A stretch of DNA of 64,000 nucleotides from Branchiostoma floridae (GCF_000003815.2 NC_049991.1:7659703-7723702), one strand, 5' to 3'. Counted from the first letter of the stretch, positions 44,096 to 56,560 are shown. Translations and numbers: made by a program. The notes: a model not told the origin generated them from the letters alone.

Positions 44096-47000
44096 GACCG
44101 CGGCTGCAGCGTCCTCGTGTTGGCACGTGATCAGCACCTCCCGGAACTTGTCCAGTAGAGTCAGCAGCTGCGATCTCCGCAGGTTCTCGTAGTACATGAT
44201 CTCCTCCAAGTGATGCTGTCCACGGAAGTACCACACCAGTCTGGAAGGCAAACCAATCCAATTATTATGCCTATCTCATTCAGTTATATTCTTATTTTTG
44301 CTGGTGCGTAGCACCAGCTTTGAATCGACAGAAGCGGTTTGTTCAACTGTTCGTTTGGATGCATGGATGGATGGATGCATGGATCGGTCAATTTAACCAA
44401 ACCCTTCTAATAGCCCTTCAATATGCCTGATTACTCAATCTTACTTGCAGCACACTCTCGCAACTAGACAAGTTTTTGGGAAAGGTCTGACATTTCAGAT
44501 ACCATCCACTATCAGTGAAAGACAATAATCTAGAGTCAAACAAGTATCTATTACCAAACTATGGATTGATATGTCAACTTGAAAGCGGAAACCTCAACCC
44601 AGTTTAACAGAGCCTCCCCAAGGTACATGTGCATATATACACATGTACAACATGTAAACGGGCAAGGCTCTGCATAGGAGAACGACATTACCTTGCAAAA
44701 AGTCTGAGATCCTCTGGGTTTGACGCAGCGGGAACCTTCAGCACGCTCAGCCTCTCTCCCTCCGTCAGGTCGGACAGCAGACTCTCGGTGAGTTTCCTCT
44801 GCAGACGGGCGTCCTTGGTGATGAGCATGCCGTCACTGCCCATCTCTGTGGAGTAGGTGGAGTAAGTCTCTACACTGGAGCTCAGCTCCAGCTCACCACC
44901 ATCTGTGGGGACAAGATTCAAACCACAAAGATTAAAGGTGGGGTCACACTTGCGTATATATTTAAGTCCGTATGAGGCGCGCATGGGAGTATTTGCCTCC
45001 ACCAGGCTCCACAGGTCGTTGGAAAAATGATAGAAATTGGACAACCGTAAACAGGTAAAATGTCAGACGAGTTAGCTGGGTCGCTAACCATACTTCTCAG
45101 CCAGCTAACTCATCTGGCATGTTATGTATCTATATTTGTCCAATTTGTACTATTTTCCCCGCGACCTGTGGAGCCTGGTGGAGACTAAGAGCTTCATACG
45201 CACCTCAAACGGACTTGAATATATACGCATGTGTGACCCCACCTTAACAGTTATTGAAAAAGCCACAAAAAAGGAACAGAATTTGCTGATAGACTTCATC
45301 AATTAGATTTGTTGACTTGTTGGTTCTTGGAATCTAAAACATCATCAAAAAAGAAGACTGAGAAAAAGTTGGTATCTGGAGAGTGATGTAGTGATCAGGA
45401 TTTGATGTAGTCAGATTTGAATTTTCTTAATGGCCCTTTTTCCATCTTTGCTACGTTTTACTTTGACCAAGAACCAAGGAGGTGTGTGGCCCTAACAACT
45501 TGAAAATAAGAATTGAAAAATTCCTCCTTTTCCTGATATCTCCCACTTACTTAGGCATCAATGCCTTTTCCTACTTTGCCAAAATATCTCACTAGAAAGG
45601 CTACCAAAATTTTTCCCTATCTGCTCATGACAGTTTGTAATTTACAATACAAACCAACTTATAATTTATAAAGCTATATTTACAGTCCCCACTCCTGAGG
45701 TGTTGCCCAAAATATCTATCAGTTCACACCCCTGAATAAGCCATATTTAGGGTCTCCGTCCTTGAGGTGATGCAAAACAAAATACAAACATTAGGCACTA
45801 CCTGGGGACCCTACACTGATGGCCTCACTCCCCCCGCTGATGGTTCTGTACAAACATTAGGCATCTACCTGGTGACCCTACACTAGATGGCCTCACTCCC
45901 CCCACTGATGGTTCTGTACAAACATTAGGCAATACCTGGTGACCCTACACTGATGGCCTCACTCCCCCCGCTGATGGTTCTGTACAAACATTAGGCACTA
46001 CCTGGTGACCCTACACTGATGGCCTCACTCCCCCCACTGATGGTTCTGTACAAACATTAGGCAATACCTGGGGACCCTACACTGATGGCCTCACTGCCCC
46101 CGCTGATGGTTCTGTACAAACATTAGGCACTACCTGGTGACCCTACACTGATGGCCTCACTCCCCCCGCTGATGGTTCTGTACAAACATTAGGCAATACC
46201 TGGGGACCCTACACTGATAGCCTCACTCCCACCGCTGATGGTTCTGTCTGTACAAACATTAGGCACTACCTGGTGACCCTACACTGATGGCCTCACTCCC
46301 CCCACTGATGGTTCTGTACAAACATTAGGCAATACCTGGGGACCCTACACTGATGGCCTCACTCCCCCACTGATGGTTCTGTACAAACATTAGACACTAC
46401 CTGGTGACCCTACACTGATGGCCTCACTCCCCCCGCTGATGGTTCTGTTCCGTGCTGCGTCATCAGGCACGAGAAGCAATGGCGACGCCTGACTTTTCGC
46501 GGCGCCAGTTCCGGCTGTTTCTGGATCCATGGACATCAGGTAGATGTACGTGTGAAGCTGGAGTAAAAAATCATAAAGTTTTTTTGTGTTCTTAGTAAAG
46601 ACTTGTGAAAGCAATTAAAATATAACATAATTTGCTATATCCTGTGCTGTATTTCCTAAATTTTACAGCTTTGAGTACTAGTAGCACGTACAGTTTCTTT
46701 CAAGAAGTAATGTAAATCGATTTGAGGGACTGAATTTTGCAGCACTTAAAACAACCGCAAAAAAAATTCTGATATACAGTAATCAGTATAGATTTTGATT
46801 TTAGTTTCTTGGGCTTCGTGTATATCTTTTGGAGTATGTCATCATCATCATCGGTCGACGTGATCAAATGTAGACATGTTCGCACATGTCTACACACGAC
46901 GGGGTTATACCGCCCCTTGCGGGGTGACATACCCTTTCGCTGGCTAATTACAAGACGGGGATGCGCCAGGTCTCCCGTCCGGGTGAATGATGTAATTCAC

Positions 47001-50000
47001 CATGTGGCTGATACGAGACAGAGGTTCGCCAGGCCTCCATCCGGGTGATTTGAAGTGAATCACCAACTCCCGACAGAAGGATTTGCACCAACGCACACCG
47101 CACCATCGCACGTGTGGGGGTTCTTTAACGTGCATAGGGTATGGCTCTCCCCATACACGGGACCTCCATTTAACGTCCTATCCGAGGGACGACTCATTTT
47201 TCACTTGAGTAAAGTGAGGAAAGTCGTGTAAAGTGCCATTCCCAAGGGCACAAGACCGGCAGCACGGTAGGCGGATTCGAACCGGCGACCTCTCGATCAT
47301 GGGCCGAATACACTACCACTGTGCTAGGCGGCCCCAAATCCAAAGTCAGTATTTGGAGTATGTAATCCAAATGCATATTATGCATATTACTATCTATCAA
47401 TATATTACTATGCATAGTATGCATATTACTATCTTTTTAACCCTTAAACTGCCAAACCCGGATATATCCGGCACACATCAATACATGTCCTGTGTGACGC
47501 ACCCTGGGTGACCCGGATATATCCGGGATAGCGTATTTCCCCGGAAGTTAGGGACGTCGGCCTTGTTCGGGAGGTTCTTTTTGGATGTCAGCAGCCAACC
47601 CTGGCACTGATAGCATTTTATAGTGCTGAAACTCTGGCAGTTATGGGTTAAGCATTACACAGGAAATGTTCTTGAATGAAGCAAACAAATCTACCTGAAC
47701 CAGCAGCCTGTGTTGTAACATCCACACTACCATCTGTACTAACTGGGCCTGCAAAAAAGTGCAATGGCATAAAAAAAAAAACTGGTAACTATGATATCCA
47801 AAAAAAAGGTTTATTACATGTATGTTATATATAAACCATTGACATACTCATGATCACATGGGGGAACAGTACCTGCATGCATATATATTATACATGTAGA
47901 AATAGACATTTACACACGTATAATGTTTCCAACAAGTATTTAATTTAGCTGGTTAAGAGGTATTTAATACACAGAAAACAATGCAACTAATTACCAGACT
48001 TTTGGCTGGAAAGACAAGACTGATTTTCAAAATCAGCAAATCAACAAGATTCTGTCAAAGGACAGTACGTATGACAAACATCGATAATGGTAAAAACCTA
48101 CAAGGAACAATTGTAATGCAATCATATTGAGGCTTGATAGACAAAAAGACACGTCTGCTAGAAAGTGAGCGATCTCATGCATGTAACATGCACATTAAGG
48201 AGACAGAAGCACGACCTGCGGAGAGGCAACACCATGTGTACTGAGTCGGATGATTCCCTGGGGAATGACACAAGAGAGCAGGACAGAGGAAAAACAGACA
48301 AGAGTGAATTTCTTACAACTACTAGTATTATAGCGGTTTTGAGTTTGCAATCACTGTAAAAACCATGAACAAAAAACACCATGGACATTTCTGTGTTTAG
48401 TGTCAGTATTGGTCACTGACAATTGTATATCACTATAGGATTTCAACTTGTTTCCTCTGTCATTGTAACAATCACTGAGGAAACAAGTTGAAATCCTATT
48501 ATCTCAAAACTACAGCATTAACGAACATAATGAACCTTTATAAGAGTAAGTAATGAACCTTTAGGGTTGTCTGTGTGGCGCAACAGCTAGAGCGTTGGAA
48601 TCAGAATTAGTAGGTCCTGAGTTCGATATTCGCCATACACCTGCCCCCATGACGGTGGAGTGACGCCCACTGAGCCTCACGGCTAATCTGTCTAAAGGTG
48701 CCCAAAACACCTACGGATTGGTGCTGCCAACATCTGCACACTTGCCACTAAGACCTGTGAATTTCTTTTTTCAATGAACCTTTAGCTGTCACATGACTGC
48801 TATGAACAAATCATATACTGTAAATGCAGAAAAGTTCGCGGTGGATTAATGTTCGCGGTTTTCGCGGTGACCACTTAACCGCGAAATTAAAACCACCGCG
48901 AACATTTTTCTATTATGGTATTAGACTGCAGTCTATCGTGTTACCGCAAAATTAAAACCACCGCGAAAAGTCCTTTGTCCCGCTACCGCGAAATTAAATC
49001 CCCGCGAACTTAAATACATTTACAGTATTGCTGACCTGTTGCTGAGGCAGCCCCAGGGGGTTCCTGTGCTCCCCCAGGGGGAGGGGCAGGGAGAAATCCG
49101 CCATGATTGCTGGGAGGCACACCCCCGGGAACTGTTCTAGAAACTTCTCACACAGAAGGGAATTCCTGAAATATGTGAAAATGATATTATCAATACAGAA
49201 TTATATCAGTACAGAATTTTGCAATAAATATTTAATATATGTACATTAGAAAATGTAGCAAACCAACATAAAAAACCTCATTATTCGTGAATGGTAGGGA
49301 ATGTACAAATGCCATGTACATGTTATAAATACATGACATCAATTACCTTTACCATAGCGAATATGCAGTTCCAATGTGAAGTTATAGGGAGTACTATTGT
49401 GGCTACATGCTACAACTAATTTACAGCTAAGTTTGTGAAATTTCTTTGACTAATATATTAAGTACTTTTTTAGTATATTTTATAATCCTTTGATTTTAAA
49501 CAGAGGGAATTGCTTGATATGTTTTGACAAGAGATGTTCAACATGAAATCTATCTGAGCAAACTAACTTAAAGACAAATTGAAAGAAATACTTACACAGA
49601 AGTTTTTGCATTAGGAGACAGGGTGTAGACATTACTTTCAGCCAAAGGGTAGATAATGGTGGCTTTACCCCAGTACACAAGGTGGCTAACTAGCTGGAAA
49701 ATCTGAAATACAAAATGACATTTCTTCTGACATTTCCATAACAGTGGAGTGAGCAGCAGTTAAGTATTTAGCACTAACAAAAGGTCTTTGCACTCAAGTG
49801 CTTAATATATGGTGTGAGTATTGTATTCTATTACACCTGGATGTTGACTTAAGTTTATAATGTATAAGAAATTACTGCCACAGAATTATGAAATGCAAAC
49901 ACATAACGTAAGCAAATTTATTGGTCTAAGTCTTGCAGGTTGAACCAACCAGTAATACAGATGTGACATCACTTACAAACAACCAATAAAATGGTTTGTT

Positions 50001-53000
50001 TTTCATTGAAAACCCCCAAAATAAACACTGCAGAAGCTCTGCGAAACTGGGTTGAGGTTTCCAATTTTGTGGGCATGGCGTCCAACTAGCCAATTAGAGC
50101 ATTCAGGTGACTCACTGATTGGCTGACAACAGGCTATATAGAGAGGCCACTCCCACCAAAGTGAAAACCTCAGCCCGGTTTAGAAGACTCTCTCAAAAAA
50201 AGATATAATATATGTAAAGGTGAATGAATACTGCAGAAACTTTTGAGGTGGTTTAATGTTCGCGGCTTTTGCAGTGTCCGGTTCACCGTGAACTTAAAAC
50301 CACCGCGAAGGTTTTTCCATGGCAGTAAGAGACTACTGTAACAGAGCATGGTGCTACCGAGAACTTAAAACCACTGCGAAAAGTCCCTTTTCCCGCTTCC
50401 ATGAAATTAAATCCCAGTGAACTTAAATGCATTTACAGTAAAATGCAGTTTTTCTTGCTTTTAAAAGGACCTACTTGTGAAAGTGCTAGATCTGAGTCTT
50501 GAGACAGACACTGCAGGCTCTTTAAAGGTGTGGCTATTCTTATGAGTCTGGTTAACGCCGGCGAACAGTCCTGTGGTAGCTCCTCTAACAGTCCATCACG
50601 ATCCACTAGTAGCAGCATGGCGTGGTACGGTCTGAAACAAGGTGAAAATAACACCCAGATTTGTAGCAAAACTGGAGCAATTTTTTTGCAAAATTGTTGA
50701 ATAAACCTAAAATGGTGGTACGGAGACTCTAGAAAGTTTGGACAGGATGGTTCTAATTACCTGATAGCAGATATACATCTTTCTACTGCCTCTGGCTGGA
50801 TAGAAAGGAAGAATAAGAAGCACTGATTATGAAAACACAGTGTGAACAGTGTACATTTGGTGATACAATCTTATTACAAAGAAATACATGACTAATAATA
50901 TGTAGTGTTACATATATCTCTATCCATATAACAGAAAATAAAATGGCAATCAGAAAAATTGAAATAGATTGCAAAATTGATGTTGTAATAAAAAGGTTTG
51001 ACCAACCTCAATTTTGGTTGCATCCACATTGTTGTTGTGTACTTTGTGAGGTAAACAAAAACTGACGAGGATCCAACTGTTGATTCTAATGTTGACAATC
51101 CCTGCATCACACAACCTGCAATAAAAAGACTTAGTGTAAATTGGAAATGTCACAACAACTTAAGAATATACATGTACTGTCTAACTAAAGGAATACTACA
51201 TAATATATTCCTTTAAAAATATTGATTCAAACAGGAAAAGACAGACTCGTAAATTTGCATATGACATTGTCATCAGGGCTCGAAATACTGGGTGCATGTG
51301 CACCCAGGTACACCCAAAATTGAAACTGTGCACCCAATTTTTTTCAGTGGGTGCACAGGGTGCACCCAAATATTTTCTTAGGTTTATGTATGGAAAGATA
51401 TCGAGAATACTAGTATACATCATATTCTTGACATGTAAGTGTTAGAAACACAATAAAAATGTCTGTCATGTTACTTGGTTAAGAATTTGATAGCTTATAA
51501 CTAAGTTTTGTTATTAGGTTATTTTGACATTCTACTTAAATTTAAGTGGTGCACCCGAAACTTTTTTGGGTGCACCACTTAAATCTAATCTTTTAAGCTG
51601 GGTGCACCAGTGCACCTAATCCAAAAAAATGAATTTCGAGCCCTGGTCATACTTTGACCGAGGAAATAACTATCCAATATGGTAGACAACATAGCGGACA
51701 CTATTATGGCTCACCCTGTGTAAACATCTCTAAGTTCCCTCGCGAGATCACAGCGTGGGATCATGTGCTGGAATGGGGATGCAGGTGCACTGTCTGTAAG
51801 AGCAAACAATTTTTTTCTGAATGAAAGACAACCTTGAGCATAAAATACAAAGATAGAACTTAACAAACTTTCTGCAAATATCTAGAAAAAAATAATTCAT
51901 ACTTCTAAGTTCTATCTATTTCTAAATCTTTTATATATTTTGAAAAAGGTAACTAGGCATTTCAAGCCATAATACAATAATAGGTTACAGGCTGTAAACT
52001 GAAGGTACTGGACTTCCCAACGTCTTCGCTCTAACTGCCTTATTCTTCACATAAGTCTTGGCCAACAAGACAGTGTTTGGAAAAAGAACCTTGGCGATGA
52101 TCAATTTACCATGAAAAACAGTCTTAACTTCATAATATGCACCTTGCAATATCATCAATATTGACTACAATGGTCCCAATGTTGTCATTGTTGATCATTA
52201 AAGGCATACAACGGAATATTTGAACAAAACAAAAAGCAGCTTTTCCTACTTTTTCTTCACATTGTTAGTTCAATCAACCCTATAGCATTGCATACCAATA
52301 TTCAGGGAAAAATGCTGCGATATCATTGCACCACATAAGCATGATGTATAAAGTCATTACTTATAATCAGAGTCAAGACATGTGTGAAAATTTTGAGCAT
52401 AAGGTCACCATTACACATCATTGGCACTGATTGGCCGAGACTGTAAACCAATTAGCCACCCCCACCTTCAGGCATGGCTGACACCTCGTCATGTACATCC
52501 CTCATGATCTGTGCCTGCTTGTTCAGGTATCCACATCTCCACTCCTCATGGCGGATAGCTAGGGCTAGTCTCTTACTCAGGTCATGGTAGTACTGGTTTA
52601 GGGAGGGGCTCACATTGGCCTGGGATAAAACAACATAGTAGTTAGTACACAATAGGGTGGGGTACCGGTAGGGCCAGTCTCTTACTCAGGTCATGGTAGT
52701 ACTGGTTTAGGGAGGGGCTCACATTGGCCTGGGATAAAACAACATAGTAGTTAGTACACAATAGGGTGGGGTACCGGTAGGGCTAGTCTCTTACTCAGGT
52801 CATGGTAGTACTGGTTTAGGGATGGGCTAACATTGGCCTGGGATAAAACAACATAGTACACAACATGGAAATATAGAGTACAACATGGTGTATTAGGTAT
52901 AACCAAAGGCCGGGGACGATCCGACTCGCGGCAGGGCTGGGCTGAGGGTGCTGTGGAATACACTGTGCTGTAATCCATTATGTTATACCCATCTGACAAA

Positions 53001-56000
53001 ACACCAATTTCAGTGTGAAATGTGCCTGGAATTGAGAAAATTAGGTGTTCTCAAACAAAAAATTGTAACAACAGCAATTACAACTTCCAAATCTGGTATT
53101 CAAGTTTTGAATAGCAGCACACTCAACACACTTGAAGTGCATTCTGATTATTCCATGAAAGCCTGTGTAATAACAGACAAACCAAAGTTATAATTCAGTC
53201 TGGAATACCCCTATCAAACATTTTCGCAGCCTAGTAATGACATAATGATGTATATTGCAATGCCTTGAAAAGTCACTGTTCTTAGATCAGCTTAATTAAT
53301 GTCAATGACTTGAGCACTTAGAGCAATCCAATTATCAAAACTGAAGTTTGAATATTTCTATTGTCCAAAATGTACAAGCACACCCACCTGTATAACAAAT
53401 ACAATATTGAAGAGGATGATTGGGGATGGCTCTCTCCGTGGAGATGGTCCTTCTGACTTCTGTAATACACATATACAAGACTCAGTCTGACTTATTCCTA
53501 GCCACCTTTTTTCCCACAATTTTGACAATACTACAAATGCACATCATATTTGAGCAAAGAAGTGATTGCCATTGCTGTGAAAACCAATAAGCTTCATTAT
53601 TATTACGTTTATTGTAATGCTTGGAGGTTAACAGCAGGGAAATAACACATTGATGAAGAACAAACTTTGCATATAAAACATATGGCTACTCTTATCTTAT
53701 TGTTAACTCTAAATTTCAACTTGTGGGATTTGACTTCTTTTTCTGAAACATTGTGGAACATGAAATTTTTTTGTAATGTGTGTACTTTTTCTGTAATTTG
53801 TGATGTTTTGAGTTTAGAGCAGAGTACAGTTAATATGGAAATATTACAGTTGAATTTCTTAGCTTCTTTAAAGAGCTCCCTTCTTTTATGATCTAGAAAT
53901 GACAGTTTGACGTCAATTCTCTTGACTGTGTGTTCCACGATATTTGATGTAACTTATTTACAATTTACATGTCATAGTAAACGTAGTTCATGTGCATGAT
54001 TTTCATCAGATAGACAAGAACCACAAGCTCCCCCTAGCAATACATGAGAGAACTGCAGGTTGACCAGACTTACAGACAGATCCGTGAATGATGATATCTG
54101 GTGCAGGAGGGTGGGGTGGCCCACAAATCTCAGGTTGTCCACTTTTAACTCAAACTTCTCTCCTGCAAGCTCTGTCTTGGTGGCCATCAAAGTGGCCAGG
54201 ATTTTATCTGTGTATCTAAACAGAAGAAAACAGAAATCAGCACTTTACTACGTTAACATTATTATTAAGTATGAAGAAAAGTGCCAATGAAAGTTGTCTT
54301 TGAATACAATTTACAAGAGCTTGAGAACAATTTCAAATCCTGTGTTTCAGAAATACAGACGTACCCAGTTAAACCTTGGTTACTTGTTGAGCCACTGAAA
54401 AAGGAAAAATAACATACATGGAAGTTAGCAACTCTAGAATCAACTATATAACAATTAAGGAACTGATGGCAGCAGTTTTCAAGTTTCAATAAATTATCCC
54501 ATTGGATTCATTAATCATCACACAGTTTCCAAATATATATGACTGTATACAATACCATAAAATAATGAAAGTGGTTTAACTAAAACAACTCTGTAATTAC
54601 TAACATCACTGATTTCAACCGTCTGTCTGTTGTAGTGATGATGAAAGTTGATCATTTGACCTTGTTTTGTACTGTCTATATATGTAGATTTTAATGGTTC
54701 TGGTAATCGTACGTTTTTTAAATCAAATTTATAACAATGCTTGTAATTACCTAATGTGCTATTATGGTGCAATTATGCAGCCTTTGTGAAGTACAGGCAC
54801 AATTCAGTCAACCTTGATGGTTTGACTGCGAGGCCTTGTATATTTTATGTATATTTTGTGAGTGAATAAAAACCAATCTACTACTACTACTACTACTAAT
54901 ACTAACCAACTAATCTACATTAACTAACCTGCAGTCAGCTTCCCGTAGTACATAAGGGTTTGTAGCCACAGCTGAAAAATAAATGTTTAAAGTTTAACAG
55001 TGTTTTGTTTTCTTGTTGTTGTTGAAACAATTAAGATCCAAACTGGATATAAATCTTTCTCATTACTGATTATGAAGACTTGTGATCTGACTTAATTCTC
55101 AGGCTTTATAAATATTCTGCTTAAGACTGTATGCTTAAATATGAAAAGATAACATTTGGGATAGCAATAATTATACAATTTAGCACTATGCCATTGTAGA
55201 TTAGAAACAAGAAAATCTATTTTTCTGCAACTTTAGGATAAGAAAAGATAACATATCATATGAACAAAGTATGTACATTCAAGGAGGTTAACCTCCTTGG
55301 TACATTATAGGATTTCTACAAATTAGATGGATCTCAATTTACATATTATATTGCCTTGACGACATATGAAATATGAATAATCACAACATGCTCAAACATG
55401 TGTCTGATATATCCAAACGTCAAATTGGCATTTGTGTATTCAATCACAACATGTAAGATTGCAAATATTAGGTTAACAATTTCTGGACCGTCTGGAATGA
55501 AAAGGGTTACAATTGGAAAAATGCAAATCAATAGCAAATATCAATATTGAGAAAAGTTAATTTCCATTTGCTGTCATGTAGAAATGATCTTTGTGTGTGA
55601 TTGTGTATTTTTTGGTTATTTCTATCTTAATGGTGTAACGCTAGTTCACCTTTATTCGCAGGGTAACCTATAGGGATATCATGTAGATGGACGGTGGTTT
55701 CAAACTGCTAAAATTTTTTTTCAATATAATGCAGTTTGAGACCACCGTCAGTCGACTTGATAAACCGGAATACCCTGGTGTTAAATACAACGAATACAGG
55801 TTACCACTGACACGCGAATAAAGGTTACCACACGAATAAAGGTGAACTAGTGTTAGTTGTTACTGATTATTGATTGTGATTTTGTGTTTGGCTAAAGTTT
55901 GGGAGGTTCCTGCCTTCGGCTACTGTTGGCAGACTGTTGGTGTATCGGTGAGGCCAGTAGAAGGGAAAGACTCGTTCAAACCAGTTGTCGGCAGTAGCGG

Positions 56001-56560
56001 GACCTATTACGGCTGGTACATATAACGTTATGGTAACATTGTGGTAACAGGTATGGTACAAAACAATGCACACAGTTACATGTACGTCAACACAACAGAG
56101 AGAATGTAAGAAAAAGAAAACAAAGAAGTTATTAACAGAAAAGACAAAGAAGTGGAATTCCAAGGACTAATATACTTTTGATAAAATTGACACTTGCCTC
56201 TGAGGTGTTGCCAAAAATAACAGCAACAACAAAAATATAACGTTACAACTTTCTCTATCCTGTTCTAATGCTGGACCTAATGTTACATGTGCAAAGAGAA
56301 AAGCAGTGTTACAACAAACAAATATGTAGGGGACGCCCGAAGTTACAGCACCCTCCGTTGTTGTTGTTTGTGTCTTTGAAGCTAAATGTAAACACGCCCC
56401 CCTCCCACCCCGTACTCGTATAACAATTATTTTGTTCCTTACCTGGTGAAATTGCGGGTTTGCATGGTAGTTCTTGGTAAGGATACCTGAAAAGAAGCCT
56501 GTCTCCTCGGAGACTACCTGACGACACCAAGATGATACTTATAGGGCTACAATCTGCCAT
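44075..56560 (-). CDS. NPRL3: NPRL3, GATOR1 complex subunit (nitrogen permease regulator 3-like)
   Basis: Sixteen exons: complement(44075-44240, 44692-44902, 46401-46557, 47695-47748, 49036-49165, 49596-49702, 50475-50631, 50761-50795, 51007-51115, 51715-51793, 52466-52619, 53388-53459, 54074-54215, 54365-54394, 54929-54971, 56443-56560). They total 1764 nt and encode 587 aa (human about 569). GATOR1 (DEPDC5-NPRL2-NPRL3) is the GAP for RagA/B and turns off mTORC1 when amino acids are low, at the lysosome. Recognisable NPRL3 segments run in order: [12 protein letters not shown] at the N terminus, [116 protein letters not shown], and [15 protein letters not shown]. The longin-like N terminus and C-terminal winged-helix region are therefore both present. 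Three exon edges have tandem expansions (see findings). Confidence 0.96.
44934..45247. mobile_element. Palindromic MITE with TTAA ends (piggyBac-like)
   Basis: The left half (ttaaaggtggggtcacac...) is repeated as reverse complement in the right half (...gtgtgaccccaccttaa) over about 130 bp per arm. TTAA is at both ends. It lies in the NPRL3 intron between 44902 and 46401. Confidence 0.88.
45794..46400 (-). repeat. 66-bp tandem repeat (about 9 units) copied from the 3' end of an NPRL3 exon and its donor
   Basis: Each unit carries the plus-strand words cctacactgatggcctcact and ctgatggttctgtacaaac. The first part equals the last 40 or so bases of the exon at 46401-46557 plus its GTAGTG donor. 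So the intron begins with about nine copies of the exon end, most with a GTAGTG or GTATTG donor. Confidence 0.93.
46838..47335 (-). mobile_element. tRNA-derived SINE, inverted copy
   Basis: The minus strand starts with a tRNA-like head (B box GGTTCGAATCC at about 47275-47285) and continues with the same body as the SINE at 27966-28480 (aacccccacacgtgcgatgg). It ends near a (cat)n run. It lies in an NPRL3 intron. Confidence 0.88.
47437..47651. mobile_element. MITE with TTAA target duplication (inverted ends ccctTAAACTGCCA)
   Basis: The left end ttaacccttaaactgcca and right end tggcagttatgggttaa are imperfect inverted repeats flanked by TTAA. An inner ccggatatatccgg palindrome occurs twice. 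The length is about 207 bp without the target sites. It is in an NPRL3 intron and is piggyBac-like by target only. Confidence 0.85.
48435..48499. repeat. 23-bp perfect hairpin
   Basis: The arm at 48435-48457 and the arm at 48477-48499 are perfect reverse complements with a 19-base loop that adds some weak pairing. It lies in an NPRL3 intron. It could be a MITE remnant or a small-RNA hairpin. Confidence 0.85.
48563..48778 (+). mobile_element. tRNA-derived SINE, second family
   Basis: An A-box-like tggcgcaacagctagagcg and a B-box-like gagttcgatattc are followed by a body (gtggagtgacgcccactgag) unlike the SINE at 27966-28480. It ends in a T-rich stretch. It is in an NPRL3 intron, antisense to the gene. 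Confidence 0.75.
48816..49027. mobile_element. MITE family A, copy 2
   Basis: It shares inverted ends ctgtaaatgca and the ttcgcgg-rich body with 4104-4315, flanked by TA. Its right edge lies only eight bases from the splice donor of the NPRL3 exon ending at 49036. Confidence 0.9.
50229..50440. mobile_element. MITE family A, copy 3 (diverged)
   Basis: Same ends and order of words as copies 1 and 2 but more substitutions (ctgcagaaac at the left end), flanked by TA. It lies about 35 bp from the NPRL3 exon ending at 50475. Confidence 0.85.
51269..51650. mobile_element. Foldback element with cagggctcgaaat ends and gtcat target duplication
   Basis: The 372-bp core 51274-51645 starts cagggctcgaaat and ends atttcgagccctg. 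Direct repeats gtcat lie at 51269-51273 and 51646-51650. The interior is rich in gggtgcac/gtgcaccc in both orientations. The CAGGG ends resemble hAT-type termini but the duplication is 5 bp, so the superfamily is open. It is in an NPRL3 intron. Confidence 0.88.
52561..52862 (-). repeat. 109-bp tandem triplication of an NPRL3 exon start and its acceptor
   Basis: Copies begin at 52561, 52670 and 52779 with a 109-bp period. Each contains the first 60 or so coding bases of the exon at 52466-52619, the CAG acceptor, and upstream intron. The two extra copies lack the rest of the exon. Confidence 0.93.
52866..52980. mobile_element. Small GC-rich palindromic element (family C), diverged copy 2
   Basis: It shares ggccggggacgatccgactcg and cagggctgg words with the reverse complement of 33211-33345, and has AT-rich, weakly inverted ends (acaacatggtgtatt, aatacactgtg). 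Confidence 0.65.
54800..54905 (+). mobile_element. LINE 3' tail fragment with (cta)n microsatellite
   Basis: A short segment (tttgactgcgaggccttgta ... gtgagtgaataaa) followed by (ctactacta)n. This looks like the 3' end of a non-LTR element and its slipped tail. It is a fragment in an NPRL3 intron. Confidence 0.5.
55636..55855. mobile_element. MITE family E, copy 2
   Basis: It has the same taacgctagttcacctttat start and aaggtgaactagtgtta end as 40525-40743, flanked by TA. A second inner inverted repeat (ggtggtttcaaactg against cagtttgagaccacc) forms a strong stem. It is in the first NPRL3 intron. Confidence 0.9.
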
